NCBI GenBank assembly: GCA_016789865.1
Contig: JAEUPC010000216.1
Coordinates: forward strand, 24,593 to 88,592
Direction: 5' to 3'
DNA length: 64,000 bases
Source of the DNA: Rubrivivax sp.
GTDB taxonomy: Bacteria > Pseudomonadota > Gammaproteobacteria > Burkholderiales > Burkholderiaceae_C
Each line of letters begins with the position of its first letter. The stretch's first letter is position 1. The notes under the pieces were generated by a model. The model saw nothing but the letters and a program-made list of their open reading frames with translations, was not told where the DNA came from and made no database searches. This document shows, in pieces, positions 18,848 through 27,396 of the stretch. Position numbers and translations under genes: made by a program.

Positions 18848-20886
18848 GCCGGGCGCTCCTGCAACGACGGCGGCTTGGTCACTGCAGCGCCCGCAGCGCC
18901 CGCAGCGTGCAGCGGCTCCGGTGGCGCGCCCCGGTTCGCGCGCTCGTCCGCGGCCACGACCGCGGCGTGCGCTGCCAGCCGATACCGCCGGTCGGCCACC
19001 GCCAGCGCGCCGCCCAGCGCCATCAGCAGCGCGCCGCCCCAGATCCAGCCGACGAACGGCTTGTGATGCACGCGCACGGCGAAGGTCTTCTCGTCGATCG
19101 CCTCGCCGAGCGAGACGTACAGGTCGCGCGTGAAGCCGGCGTCGATGGCGGCCTCGGTCATCGGCATCTGCTGCACCTTGTACAGGCGCTTCTCGGGGTG
19201 CAGGGTGAACGCCTTGCGGCCGTCGACCTCGACGCGCACCGCTGCGCGCAACGCCACGTAGTTGGGGCCGGTGGTCTCGGCCAGGCCCGTGAGCGTGAAT
19301 CGATGGCCGACCACCTCGACGTGGTCGCCGACCGCCATGCGCACGTCGCGCTCGGTCTCGTAGCCACGCACCAGCGTCACTCCGACGATGAACACGCCCA
19401 CGCCCAGGTGCGCGAGCACCATGCCCCAGAAGCTGCGCGGCGCGGCCAAGAGCTGGCGAGTGCCGTGTCGGGCGCGCTGCACAAGCAGCACGGCGGTGCT
19501 CGCGAGCACCCACGCCGCCAACCCGACCCCCAGCGCGACGCCGAGGCTGAAGCGGCCACCGGCCACCGCCGGCACACAGGCACCGACGATGCTCACCCCC
19601 GCCGCCCACTTCAGCGGCGCGGCCATCTCGGCCAGCGACGCCGACTTCCAGCGCGCCAGCGGCGCGGCCGCCATCAGCAGCACCACCGGCGCCATCAGCG
19701 GCACGAACACGGCTTCGAAGTACGGCGCGCCGACCGAGATCTTGCCCAGCCCGAGCGCATCGAGCGCCAGCGGGTACAACGTGCCCAGCATCACCGCGCC
19801 GGTGGCGGCGGCCAGCAGCACGTTGTTGGTGAGCAAGAGCGTCTCGCGCGAGAGCTTGTCGAAGCGCCCGGCGAAGCCCACCGCGCCGGCGCGCCAGCCG
19901 AACAGCGCCAGCGACCCGCCCACCACGACGGCGAGGAAGCCGAGGATGAACGCGCCGCGCGTCGGGTCGGTGGCAAACGCGTGCACCGAGGTCAGCACGC
20001 CCGAGCGCACGAGGAACGTGCCCAGCAGGCTCAGGCTGAACGCGGTGATCGCCAGCAGCACCGTCCAGGCCTTGAACGCGCCGCGCTTGTCGGACACCGC
20101 CAGCGAGTGCATCAGCGCCGTGCCGGCCAGCCACGGCATGAACGAGGCGTTCTCCACCGGATCCCAGAACCACCAGCCGCCCCAGCCCAGTTCGTAGTAC
20201 GCCCACCAGCTGCCCAGCGCAATGCCGAGAGTCAGGAAGCACCACGCCGCCGTCGTCCACGGCCGCGACCAGCGCGCCCACGCCGCATCGAAACGACCAC
20301 CCAACAGCCCGGCGACTGCGAACGCGAACGCCACCGCGAAACCGACATAACCCATGTAGAGCATCGGCGGGTGCAGCACCATGCCCGGGTCCTGCAGCAG
20401 CGGGTTCAGGTCGCGCCCTTCCAGCGCCGGCGGCACCAGGCGCGCGAACGGGTTGGAGGTGAACAGCACGAACAGCTGGAAGCCCGCCGCGACGACGCTC
20501 ATCACGCCGAGCACACGCGCCACCATTTCCGCGGGCAGGCGGCGCGACAGCAGGCTCACCGCGGCCGCCCAGCCGGTGAGCATGAACACCCACAGCAGCA
20601 TCGAGCCCTCGTGGCTGCCCCAGGTGGCAGCCAGCCGGTAGGCCATCGGCAACTCGCTGTTCGAGTGCGACGCCACGTTGACCAGCGAGAAGTCGCCGTG
20701 GGCGAACGACGCCATCAAAGTGAAGAAGGCGATGGCGACGAACACGAACTGCGCCTGCGCCGCTGGCCGCGCCAGCGCCATCCACCCTGCGCGACCACGC
20801 GCCGCGCCCAGCACCGGCAGCACCGCGCCGATGACGGCCACGGCCAGCGCGATGATCAGCGCGAAGTGGCCGAGTTCGGGCAGCAT
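18844..20886 (-). CDS. ccmF: heme lyase CcmF
   Basis: A 680-residue polytopic membrane protein that ligates heme to apocytochrome c in system I. It carries the WWD motif (GWGGWWFWDPVENASFMPW, about residues 228-246), conserved His-containing loops (HPPMLYMGY; LVRSGVLTSVHAFA), and a large periplasmic loop near the C-terminus. The usual ccmABCDE genes are not next to it; instead the upstream gene, 16 bases away, is a pentaheme cytochrome, so heme-lyase genes and a client cytochrome share an operon. Confidence 0.96.
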   Translation of the reverse strand: MLPELGHFALIIALAVAVIGAVLPVLGAARGRAGWMALARPAAQAQFVFVAIAFFTLMASFAHGDFSLVNVASHSNSELPMAYRLAATWGSHEGSMLLWVFMLTGWAAAVSLLSRRLPAEMVARVLGVMSVVAAGFQLFVLFTSNPFARLVPPALEGRDLNPLLQDPGMVLHPPMLYMGYVGFAVAFAFAVAGLLGGRFDAAWARWSRPWTTAAWCFLTLGIALGSWWAYYELGWGGWWFWDPVENASFMPWLAGTALMHSLAVSDKRGAFKAWTVLLAITAFSLSLLGTFLVRSGVLTSVHAFATDPTRGAFILGFLAVVVGGSLALFGWRAGAVGFAGRFDKLSRETLLLTNNVLLAAATGAVMLGTLYPLALDALGLGKISVGAPYFEAVFVPLMAPVVLLMAAAPLARWKSASLAEMAAPLKWAAGVSIVGACVPAVAGGRFSLGVALGVGLAAWVLASTAVLLVQRARHGTRQLLAAPRSFWGMVLAHLGVGVFIVGVTLVRGYETERDVRMAVGDHVEVVGHRFTLTGLAETTGPNYVALRAAVRVEVDGRKAFTLHPEKRLYKVQQMPMTEAAIDAGFTRDLYVSLGEAIDEKTFAVRVHHKPFVGWIWGGALLMALGGALAVADRRYRLAAHAAVVAADERANRGAPPEPLHAAGAAGAAVTKPPSLQERPA

Positions 20887-20902
20887 CGGCGGCGCCCTTC
20901 GC

Positions 20903-21847
20903 TCACTTGGTGTGGCAGCTCAGGCAGACCCCGCTGCCCGCGTTGCTCACGCGCAGGAAGGTCGGGTTGAACACGCTGCCCGGGCCGGCCGAGGGCACGC
21001 CGTGCGGGTCATGGCAGCTCGCGCACTCCACCTCGTAGCCTTCGCCGGTGTTGTACAGGCGGACCTCGCCGGCATCGGCGCGGCCGTTGCCGTTGGTGTC
21101 GAAGTACGCCAGCCGCGCTTCCTTGCGCGGCGGGTCCTTGAAGTCGGTGCCCACCCCGGCCGCGGCGGGGAAGCGGATGCCCACCGGGTGGTCGTTGCGC
21201 AGGTCGGTGCCGATGGCAAACGCCGTGAAGTCGGTGGCGTTGGCGCCCAGCGGCCCGGCGCCGCTGGCGTGGCAGGCCAGGCAGCCGGTGGCGGTGAGCG
21301 TCATGTGCGCCGTGGCGTCCGGCCCGCGCCGGTTGTCCCACTCGGCGTTCAGGAACGCGGTGTTCTCCACCGTCTCCTGCGCCGGGTTGTAGCGGCCCGA
21401 GCCGGGCATGTTGATGATGCTGTCGACGGCCGTGGTGCCGTCGTGGCAGCTCAGGCACGTGAGCGAGTTGATGCCCGGCGGCGTGACGGGCTGCGTGATG
21501 CTGGCCGAGCCCAGCAGGTCGTAGGTCTGGTAGGTGTTGACCTTCATCGTGCGGTTCCACAGCGGAGCAGCCACGCTGCGGTTGGCACCGTGCGGCGTAT
21601 GGCAGTAGACGCACACCTCCTCGTAGTCGTTGCGGTACGAGTCCATCGTCTGCCCGGTCGGGCCGCCGCCGCTGACCTGCCGCTGCGACAGGTTGTGGCG
21701 CGTGTTGCCCACGCTGCCGCGGTTGCTGAACTTCGTCGGGATGTCGGTGTCGGCCGCCGCCGGCAGCGGGGCCGCCAGCGTGCATGCGAAAACCAGGCCG
21801 AGCACGGCCGCCAGCGTGGGCAGGGTCGATCGCGGCGCACTGTGCAT
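20903..21847 (-). CDS. pentaheme cytochrome c, OmcE-like
   Basis: A 314-residue exported protein (signal peptide to about residue 32). Five CXXCH motifs: C79-H83, C131-H135, C189-H193, C275-H279, C308-H312. The mature protein has exactly five further histidines (H51 in TRHNL, H86 in TPHG, H181, H220 in NDHP, H282 in DPHG), enough for bis-His ligation of every heme. Residues 250-261 (DTNGNGRADAGE) match an EF-hand calcium loop. It shares HTPHG, APLWN, CLSCHDGT, GTDL-NDHP and CASCHDPH with the tetraheme protein at 27397 and the 11-heme protein at 38936. First gene of an operon with ccmF-ccmG-ccmH. Confidence 0.9.
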   Translation of the reverse strand: MHSAPRSTLPTLAAVLGLVFACTLAAPLPAAADTDIPTKFSNRGSVGNTRHNLSQRQVSGGGPTGQTMDSYRNDYEEVCVYCHTPHGANRSVAAPLWNRTMKVNTYQTYDLLGSASITQPVTPPGINSLTCLSCHDGTTAVDSIINMPGSGRYNPAQETVENTAFLNAEWDNRRGPDATAHMTLTATGCLACHASGAGPLGANATDFTAFAIGTDLRNDHPVGIRFPAAAGVGTDFKDPPRKEARLAYFDTNGNGRADAGEVRLYNTGEGYEVECASCHDPHGVPSAGPGSVFNPTFLRVSNAGSGVCLSCHTK

Positions 21848-21890
21848 GGCAGAAGCTCCCTCGCGCGGAAGATGGGCGTCGGTGCGATGA

Positions 21891-21906
21891 TGCAAGTCGC
21901 GTTCCC
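21891..21906 (-). promoter_or_regulatory. candidate sigma54 promoter of the pentaheme/ccm operon
   Basis: On the minus strand GGGAACG-CGAC-TTGCA matches the -24/-12 consensus TGGCACG-N4-TTGCW with the key GG and GC and the full TTGCA; two mismatches in the -24 half. It lies 44 bases before the start codon. Confidence 0.4.
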
Positions 21907-21954
21907 GGAGCCAGGCCGGCGGCGCATGCGGTGCATGCGGCGCGACGGCGCCAC

Positions 21955-22027
21955 GGCGCGAGGGCCCGAAGGCGCGACGGCGCGACGGCGCGAGGTCCCG
22001 AAGGCGCGATGGCGCGATGGCGCGAGG
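21955..22027. repeat. 32-bp tandem repeat, two copies plus a partial
   Basis: Units of 32 bases, each starting GGCGCGAGG and containing CCCGAAGGCGCGA, begin at 21955, 21987 and 22019. The block fills the spacer between the pentaheme gene and the NHL lipoprotein gene. Confidence 0.75.
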
Positions 22028-22127
22028 GCGAGGGGGCGCAAGACGGCCCGGCCTCCGGCGCTGCGCTTCCCGAAGGCAGGCGTGCCGGCGGTTCCCGGTT
22101 CCCGGATTCGAGACGGCGCCCACGCCC

Positions 22128-23237
22128 TCAGCCGGCAGCCGCCGCCCGCTGCCAGCGCCGCCCCTCGTCGTCGGCCAGCTTGCGCAGCACCTCCACCTTG
22201 TGCAGGTACTGGTCCACGACGTACAGCCGCGCCGTCTCGTCGCAGGCCAGGCGGGCCGGCAGCGCCCAGCGGCCGGGCGCGTCGTGCATCGCGCGGGCAC
22301 CCAGCGGCAGCAGCAGCACGCCGTGCGCGTCGAACACCTGCACGTTGGCCAGCATCGCATCGGCCACGTAGACCAGGCCCTCGGCGTCCACCGCCAGCCC
22401 GCGCGGCCGCGCCATTTGCCCGATGCCGTTGCCGGCCGAGCCGAAGGCGCGAAGGAAGCGGCCCTCCGGGCTGAACGCCTGCACGCGGAAGTTGCCGGCG
22501 TCCAGCACCCACAGCGTGCCGCCGGGGCCCACTGCGGCGTCGCTGGGCAGGTTGAACTCGCCGTCGCCAGCGCCGCGCCGGCCCAGGCGCCGCACGAGGC
22601 GGCCCTGCGCCTCGTGCGTGAAGACGAGGTGGCTGTCGCTCTCTACGCCGCCGGTGTCGACCACGTGCACGCGCGCGCCCGAAGGCTCCACCGCCACCGC
22701 GGTGGGCCGCACCCACCAGGGCGCGCCGTCGATGTGGCCGAGGTACAGGCCGAGCGCGTCGTAGACCACCACGCGCCGCGCGATGCTGTCCACCACGTAG
22801 ACGCGCCCACGCCCGTCCAGCGCGATGCCCGCCGGGCGCTTGAGCTGCCCCTCGAAGCGCAGGCCGAAGCTGTAGGTACGCCGCCGCGGCACGTCGAAGA
22901 CGAAGACGCGGCGACCCTCGGTGTCGGTGACGAACACGCGGCCTTGGCCGGCGGCCACCGCGAACGGCTTGCCGAAGCTCGCACGCGCGTCGTCCTCTTC
23001 GCCGGCCAGCAGGCGCTTCAGCGGGCTCGCATCGGCGGCATGCAGGCTGGCGCCGTTGCGCAGCGTGGCTTCGAAGATGAAGCGCGGTTGCTCGGGCGGC
23101 GCCGGCCACAGCAATGGCCCTGGGGGCGCGGGCAACCGGGCCGGCGTCGAGCAGCCCGTGCACACGCCCCCGGCGGCCCAGGCGGAGGCTGCCAGCGCCA
23201 GGGTGGCGTGACGCCGGCCGCGCCGCAGCCCGTTCAT
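22128..23237 (-). CDS. NHL-repeat beta-propeller lipoprotein
   Basis: A 369-residue lipoprotein: signal peptide with lipobox VCTGC-S (Cys29), then six NHL/beta-propeller blades such as LKRPAGIALDGRGRVYVVDSIARRVVVYDA and MARPRGLAVDAEGLVYVADAMLANVQVFDA. The start LLWPAPPEQPRFIFEATLR is shared with the propeller at 26069, so the two are paralogues. No enzymatic motif. NHL lipoproteins accompany multiheme cytochrome operons in Geobacter-type electron-transfer loci and may be assembly or anchoring factors. Last gene of the leftward operon from 25590. Confidence 0.9.
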   Translation of the reverse strand: MNGLRRGRRHATLALAASAWAAGGVCTGCSTPARLPAPPGPLLWPAPPEQPRFIFEATLRNGASLHAADASPLKRLLAGEEDDARASFGKPFAVAAGQGRVFVTDTEGRRVFVFDVPRRRTYSFGLRFEGQLKRPAGIALDGRGRVYVVDSIARRVVVYDALGLYLGHIDGAPWWVRPTAVAVEPSGARVHVVDTGGVESDSHLVFTHEAQGRLVRRLGRRGAGDGEFNLPSDAAVGPGGTLWVLDAGNFRVQAFSPEGRFLRAFGSAGNGIGQMARPRGLAVDAEGLVYVADAMLANVQVFDAHGVLLLPLGARAMHDAPGRWALPARLACDETARLYVVDQYLHKVEVLRKLADDEGRRWQRAAAAG

Positions 23238-23275
23238 CCCCGGGCGCCCATCACAGCGCAGTCATCACAGCGCAG

Positions 23276-24520
23276 TCACCGCGAGGGGTTCGTCGCCGCG
23301 CGCTCAACGCCCGCACCCGTGTCACCCATCGCGGCGGCCTGAGGTGCCCGCGGCGCTCGGGGCGCCGGCGGCACCTGTGGCGAGCGTAGTGCCTGTGGCG
23401 CCCCCGGCTCGGCCCGGAACATCGCGCGCTCGACATAGGCGGCCACCGCCTCCACCTCGGCGGGCTCGAGCACATCCTTCCAGGCCGGCATGGAGGTGTC
23501 GGGCAGCCCCTCGCGGATGCGCTGGCGCAGCAGCACGCGCGGCATCGTCGCTTTCGAGTACTGCGTGAGGTCGCGCGCCTTGGGCTCCAGGAACTGGCCG
23601 ATCCAGTTGCGCCCGGTGCCGCTGCCGCCGTGGCAGAAGGCGCAGTTGTCCTGGAACAGCTTCTCGCCGCGCTTCTCTTGCGGCGTGAGCGCTGCGGCCA
23701 CCTGCGGCGGCCGCTCCTGTCGCGCATAGACGCTGGCGCCGCTGATCGCATCGATGCCCGGCGGCAGGTTCGGCTGCCCCGGCTGGAAGCCCATGCGCGG
23801 GTACGACAGCGGCCGCGCTGCCCAGACCGGGCCCTCTTCGCTGACGCGTGCGCGGTCATGGCAGGTGATGCAGGTGGTGAGAAAGAGCCCCCGGCCGGCC
23901 TGCTGTGGAGCAGTGAGCGTTTCGGGCGGCGCATCGAGTGCGATGTCGCCGCGCGCGAACGGAAACGCCGCGGCGTGCCGCTCGTGCCTCGGCCAGCCGT
24001 TCTCGGCCGTGTGATAGGCGGTGTTGCGCGCCTTGTCGCGCACGAACTCGCGCTCGACGAAGGCGGTCACGGCACGCACCTCGTCGTCGGAGAGGATGCC
24101 GCGGAACGACTTCATCGCCGTGCCGGGCTTGCCCTCGCGCACGGCGGCTTCGATGGCCGCCGCGCCGATCGGTGCGGCGGTGAAGTCGCGCGGCCGCGGG
24201 CTCAGGTAGGTGCTGGCCAGCGTCTTCGAGTCGCCCGAGTAGCCGTGGCAGAAATAACAACGGAAGTTGTAGACGGCACGACCGCGTTCGTGCTGCGCCT
24301 CGCGCGGCGCCGTCGGACGCTGCGGCGCGGTGGCGGGAACGCCGGGCGTGGCGGCCGCCGGCGCCGCAGCGGCCGGCGCGGCCGCGGCGGTCGGCAGCAG
24401 CGCGGGAGCGCCCGGCGGCGAGGCGGCGGTCGAAGTGCGCCCCCAGCCACCGCCCAGGTCGTGGCCCATCAGCAGCAGCAGCGCCGCTTCGGTCACCCCC
24501 AGCAGCGTGAAGCGCCACAT
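23276..24520 (-). CDS. triheme cytochrome c with three class I-like domains
   Basis: A 414-residue exported or membrane-anchored protein: N-terminal helix (residues 3-19), an Ala/Pro-rich linker (about 35-72), then three c-type cytochrome domains with C88YFCH, CITCH and CAFCH. Met residues in GTAMKSFRG and DTSMPAWKD resemble class I axial ligands. Another Ala/Pro-rich tail ends the protein. It starts 35 bases after the diheme gene and precedes the NHL lipoprotein by 38 bases. Likely periplasmic electron carrier. Confidence 0.87.
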   Translation of the reverse strand: MWRFTLLGVTEAALLLLMGHDLGGGWGRTSTAASPPGAPALLPTAAAAPAAAAPAAATPGVPATAPQRPTAPREAQHERGRAVYNFRCYFCHGYSGDSKTLASTYLSPRPRDFTAAPIGAAAIEAAVREGKPGTAMKSFRGILSDDEVRAVTAFVEREFVRDKARNTAYHTAENGWPRHERHAAAFPFARGDIALDAPPETLTAPQQAGRGLFLTTCITCHDRARVSEEGPVWAARPLSYPRMGFQPGQPNLPPGIDAISGASVYARQERPPQVAAALTPQEKRGEKLFQDNCAFCHGGSGTGRNWIGQFLEPKARDLTQYSKATMPRVLLRQRIREGLPDTSMPAWKDVLEPAEVEAVAAYVERAMFRAEPGAPQALRSPQVPPAPRAPRAPQAAAMGDTGAGVERAATNPSR

Positions 24521-24555
24521 GCCGCAAGCCCGTGCGCGTGCGCCCGTGCGGCGTC

Positions 24556-25590
24556 TCAGCGCGCCACCGTCGGCGGCGCAGCCTGGGCCGTGCCGGGCAG
24601 CGCCGGCGGCCTGCCGAGGATGAAGGCCTGGAACACGTACTCGGCCACGTCGGCCATCTGCTGCGGCGTGGCCACCTTGTTCCAGGCCGGCATCTCGCTG
24701 GCCAGGCGCCCTTCGCTCACCGCGGCGAACAGCACCAGGCGGTTGAAGCGCGCTCGCGAGTCGGCCTCGCCGAAGTTGCGCGGCTTGGGGTTGATGAAGT
24801 AGGCGCGCGGCCCCTGCCCGTCGCCGCGTGTGCCATGGCAGGTGGCGCAGTTGGCGAGATAAAAAGCACCCCCGCGCCGGCTGTCGCCCTTCAAGCCGTT
24901 GGGGAGCCCGACCGTCATGTCGACCCGCGCGGGGGTGGAACCGGTGGCAGCGGCTGGGCCGGCCAGGCCCGCCGACCGCGCCGCGGGCGCATCGGCCTCG
25001 CGGCCACCATGGGCCCGCGTGCCCGAGATCGCTGCGGAGGGCGGGGCCGTGGTGGCAGCCCCACCGCCGGCCACGCCCGCGGCGCCCTGGCCTAGCACGA
25101 AGCGCGTGTGCACATGCTCGGCCAGCACGTCGACGTCGGCCGGCGACAGCTGCGCTTTCCAGCCCACCATCGCCGTGCCGGCCACGCCGTGCGAGATGAC
25201 CGCCGCGATGCGCTCGCGGCTGAGCGTCTGGCGCGCCGCCGCTGATGTGAAGTCGCGCGGCAGCGTCGACAGCGACCCGGTGGCGCGGCTCTTGCCGTCG
25301 CCCTTGTCGCCGTGGCACACGCTGCAGTAGTTGTGATAGAGCGCTGCGCCGTCGCTGGCCGCCCAGACGCGCGGCGCCGGCGCAAGCAGCACGAGCGAGG
25401 CGATGAGGGCCAGTGCGTTCAGCCACCGGCCTGCGGCGCCGGTATCGGCAGGAACATCCTGATGCTCCGAATGGCCTCGGTGGACCAGATGAGCCTGATC
25501 GACCTGAGGGCCTATGCAGACGGCGCCACTTGCGGTGCCCGCGCCGCCGGCGCCGCCGCGAGCCCGCCGCTGCGTGTCGTTAGATGTCAT
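24556..25590 (-). CDS. diheme cytochrome c
   Basis: A 344-residue exported protein with two class I cytochrome domains, CSVCH (89-93) and CATCH, each followed by a GDG-rich loop and a Met-containing segment (GTAMVGWK; ASEMPAWNK). A flexible Ala/Thr linker joins them. The signal segment (LNALALIASLVLLAPAPRVWA) is preceded by about 56 odd residues because the only ATG is at 25590; the real start may be a non-standard codon nearer the signal. First gene of the leftward operon. Confidence 0.82.
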   Translation of the reverse strand: MTSNDTQRRARGGAGGAGTASGAVCIGPQVDQAHLVHRGHSEHQDVPADTGAAGRWLNALALIASLVLLAPAPRVWAASDGAALYHNYCSVCHGDKGDGKSRATGSLSTLPRDFTSAAARQTLSRERIAAVISHGVAGTAMVGWKAQLSPADVDVLAEHVHTRFVLGQGAAGVAGGGAATTAPPSAAISGTRAHGGREADAPAARSAGLAGPAAATGSTPARVDMTVGLPNGLKGDSRRGGAFYLANCATCHGTRGDGQGPRAYFINPKPRNFGEADSRARFNRLVLFAAVSEGRLASEMPAWNKVATPQQMADVAEYVFQAFILGRPPALPGTAQAAPPTVAR

Positions 25591-25632
25591 CGCCGGCCTC
25601 GCGCTTCCTGTCCGATCGTGTGGAGGGCGTTC

Positions 25633-25648
25633 AGCAACTTCCTTGCCA
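25633..25648 (-). promoter_or_regulatory. sigma54 promoter of the leftward cytochrome operon
   Basis: On the minus strand TGGCAAG-GAAG-TTGCT matches TGGCACG-N4-TTGCW with a single mismatch and correct spacing. The predicted transcript start is about 32 bases before the ATG at 25590. Confidence 0.62.
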
Positions 25649-25666
25649 CCACGTCGCGCGGCGGCA

Positions 25667-25682
25667 TGGCATGGCGCTTGCA
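25667..25682 (+). promoter_or_regulatory. sigma54 promoter of the rightward cytochrome operon
   Basis: TGGCATG-GCGC-TTGCA matches the -24/-12 consensus with one mismatch and exact spacing. The predicted start near 25693 leaves a 43-base leader with AGGAG in front of the GTG at 25736. It is back-to-back with the leftward element, with 18 bases between. Confidence 0.65.
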
Positions 25683-25735
25683 GCCGCGCCCGCCAGTCTT
25701 CGGTTCCAACCAACCCGCACCCAGGAGCTTCACCC

Positions 25736-26056
25736 GTGCACTTTTCAAAGCTGAGACTTCCCGCCGTCGCCGTTCTCACTTTCGGCATCGCTGCCTCCGT
25801 GGCACCGGCGCAGGCCAACGACGGCAAGGCCGTGTACGACAAGACCTGCGCGATGTGCCACGCGCAAGGCGTGGCCAATGCGCCCAAGCTCGGCGACAAG
25901 GCGGCGTGGGCACCACGCGTCGCGCAGGGCGTGCCGGCGATGGTGGCCACCGTCGTCAAGGGCAAGGGCGCGATGCCGCCCAAGGCCGGCAACGCCACGC
26001 TGACCGACGCCCAGATCAAGGCCGGCGTCGAGTACATGCTCGCCTCGGTGAAGTAG
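25736..26056 (+). CDS. monoheme cytochrome c5-like protein
   Basis: A 106-residue periplasmic cytochrome: signal peptide to ANA/AQA-N near residue 27, heme motif C38AMCH42, then GVANAPKLGDKAAWAPR and the ligand segment KGAMPPKAGNA, all typical of cytochrome c5/c555. GTG start with AGGAG eight bases upstream. The same domain reappears as the N-terminal half of the fusion protein at 32203. Likely a soluble carrier feeding the multiheme proteins. Confidence 0.92.
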   Translation: MHFSKLRLPAVAVLTFGIAASVAPAQANDGKAVYDKTCAMCHAQGVANAPKLGDKAAWAPRVAQGVPAMVATVVKGKGAMPPKAGNATLTDAQIKAGVEYMLASVK

Positions 26057-26068
26057 ACCGATCGGGCC

Positions 26069-27187
26069 GTGACCTCCACGCGCCGCAGCTGCCTGCAGGG
26101 CCTGGCCGGGGCGGCCGGGCTGTGGCTGGCCGGCTGCGGCAGCGCCCCGCCGGCGGCCCGGGCGCCCGACGCCCGGCCGCTGCTCTTTCCGGCGCCGCCG
26201 GACGAGCCGCGCTTCGTCTTCGAGCGCGTCATCCGCAGCAGCGCCGATGTGCTGCCCGACCAGAGGACGAGTGAACTGCGGCGCCTGGTCACCGGCGAAG
26301 AGACGCGCGGCGAACCGCTGTCCAAGCCCTATGCCGTGGCGGTGACGCGCGGGCGCATCTTCGTCAGCGACACCGTCGCGCGCTTCGTGCGCGTGTTCGA
26401 CGTGCCCGCCGGCAAGCAGCACCGCATCGGCGACGACGAAGGCGTGGGCCAGCTCATCAAGCCGATCGGCCTCGACGTCGACGCGGCCGGCCAGCTGTAC
26501 GTGGCCGACATCGGTGCGCGCGCCATCATGGTCTACGGCGCCGACCGCGGCTTCCTGCGCCGCATCGGCGGCGAGAAGTGGTTCAACCGCCTGACCAGCG
26601 TCACCGTCGATCCGCTGGGCGAGCGCGTCTACGCCGTCGACCTGGGCGGCGTGAGCAGCGCCGAGCACCGCGTGCGCGTGTTCGATGCCCGCACCGGCGC
26701 GCACCTGCACGACATCGGCCGGCGCGGCAGCGGGCCGGGCGAGTTCAACCTGCCGCGCGACATCGCCATCGGCGCCCAGGGGCGCCTGTACGTGGTGGAC
26801 GGCGGCAACTTCCGTGTCGTCGTCTTCGACCGCGAGGGCAACCCCCTCAAGAGCTTCGGCAGCGTGGGCAAGCAGTACGGCCAGTTCGCGCGGCCCAAGG
26901 AGATCGCGGTCGACCGCGACGGCAACGTCTACGTCGTCGATGCCGCGTTCGGCAACTTCCAGATCTTCAACCCCGAAGGCGAACTGCTGCTGTTCGTGGG
27001 CGAGCGCTCCGAGCGCGACGGCCCGGCCCGCTACATGCTGCCCTCGGGCATCGCGGTGGACGAGGACGGGCGCGTCTACATGGTCGACCAGTGGTACCGC
27101 AAGATCGAGGTGTTCCGCCCGTTCGCGCTGGCGCCCGAGGCCGGGCACCTGGCCCGGCGCCCACCGGTCACCGCGTCTTCGCGCTGA
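26069..27187 (+). CDS. NHL-repeat beta-propeller lipoprotein
   Basis: A 372-residue lipoprotein. The leader has a twin-arginine-like STRRSCLQG and the lipobox LAGC (Cys23). Six NHL blades follow (IGLDVDAAGQLYVADIGARA; KEIAVDRDGNVYVVDAAFGN; SGIAVDEDGRVYMVDQWYRK). Paralogue of the protein at 22128. It begins 12 bases after the monoheme cytochrome gene, sharing its transcript, and directly precedes the tetraheme gene. Confidence 0.92.
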   Translation: MTSTRRSCLQGLAGAAGLWLAGCGSAPPAARAPDARPLLFPAPPDEPRFVFERVIRSSADVLPDQRTSELRRLVTGEETRGEPLSKPYAVAVTRGRIFVSDTVARFVRVFDVPAGKQHRIGDDEGVGQLIKPIGLDVDAAGQLYVADIGARAIMVYGADRGFLRRIGGEKWFNRLTSVTVDPLGERVYAVDLGGVSSAEHRVRVFDARTGAHLHDIGRRGSGPGEFNLPRDIAIGAQGRLYVVDGGNFRVVVFDREGNPLKSFGSVGKQYGQFARPKEIAVDRDGNVYVVDAAFGNFQIFNPEGELLLFVGERSERDGPARYMLPSGIAVDEDGRVYMVDQWYRKIEVFRPFALAPEAGHLARRPPVTASSR

Positions 27188-27200
27188 CGGCCGCCCGGCA

Positions 27201-27216
27201 TTCCCGATCCCGGGAA
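27201..27216. promoter_or_regulatory. palindrome TTCCCG-N4-CGGGAA
   Basis: A perfect inverted repeat (centre ATCC) about 110 bases upstream of the transcript start predicted from the -24/-12 element at 27292, the usual place for an activator site of a sigma54 promoter. The same palindrome occurs at 44280. Confidence 0.5.
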
Positions 27217-27291
27217 GCCGGCCCCGCGCCATTCCAAGCTCCGAGACCCCGTGGCCACTGCGCCGCGAGGCGCGCCGGCCGGGCGCACGGG

Positions 27292-27307
27292 TGGCATGCC
27301 GCATGCA
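27292..27307 (+). promoter_or_regulatory. candidate sigma54 promoter of the tetraheme operon
   Basis: TGGCATG-CCGC-ATGCA: full -24 half with one mismatch, correct GG-to-GC spacing, one mismatch in the -12 half. It lies 90 bases before the tetraheme start codon. Confidence 0.45.
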
Positions 27308-27396
27308 ATGTCTGCCCCGTCATGCCGGGCATTGGGGAGTGCACAGCCTGACTTTCGTCCGACTGTTCCATTCAACCAACCTTGGAGAGAAGCGAC

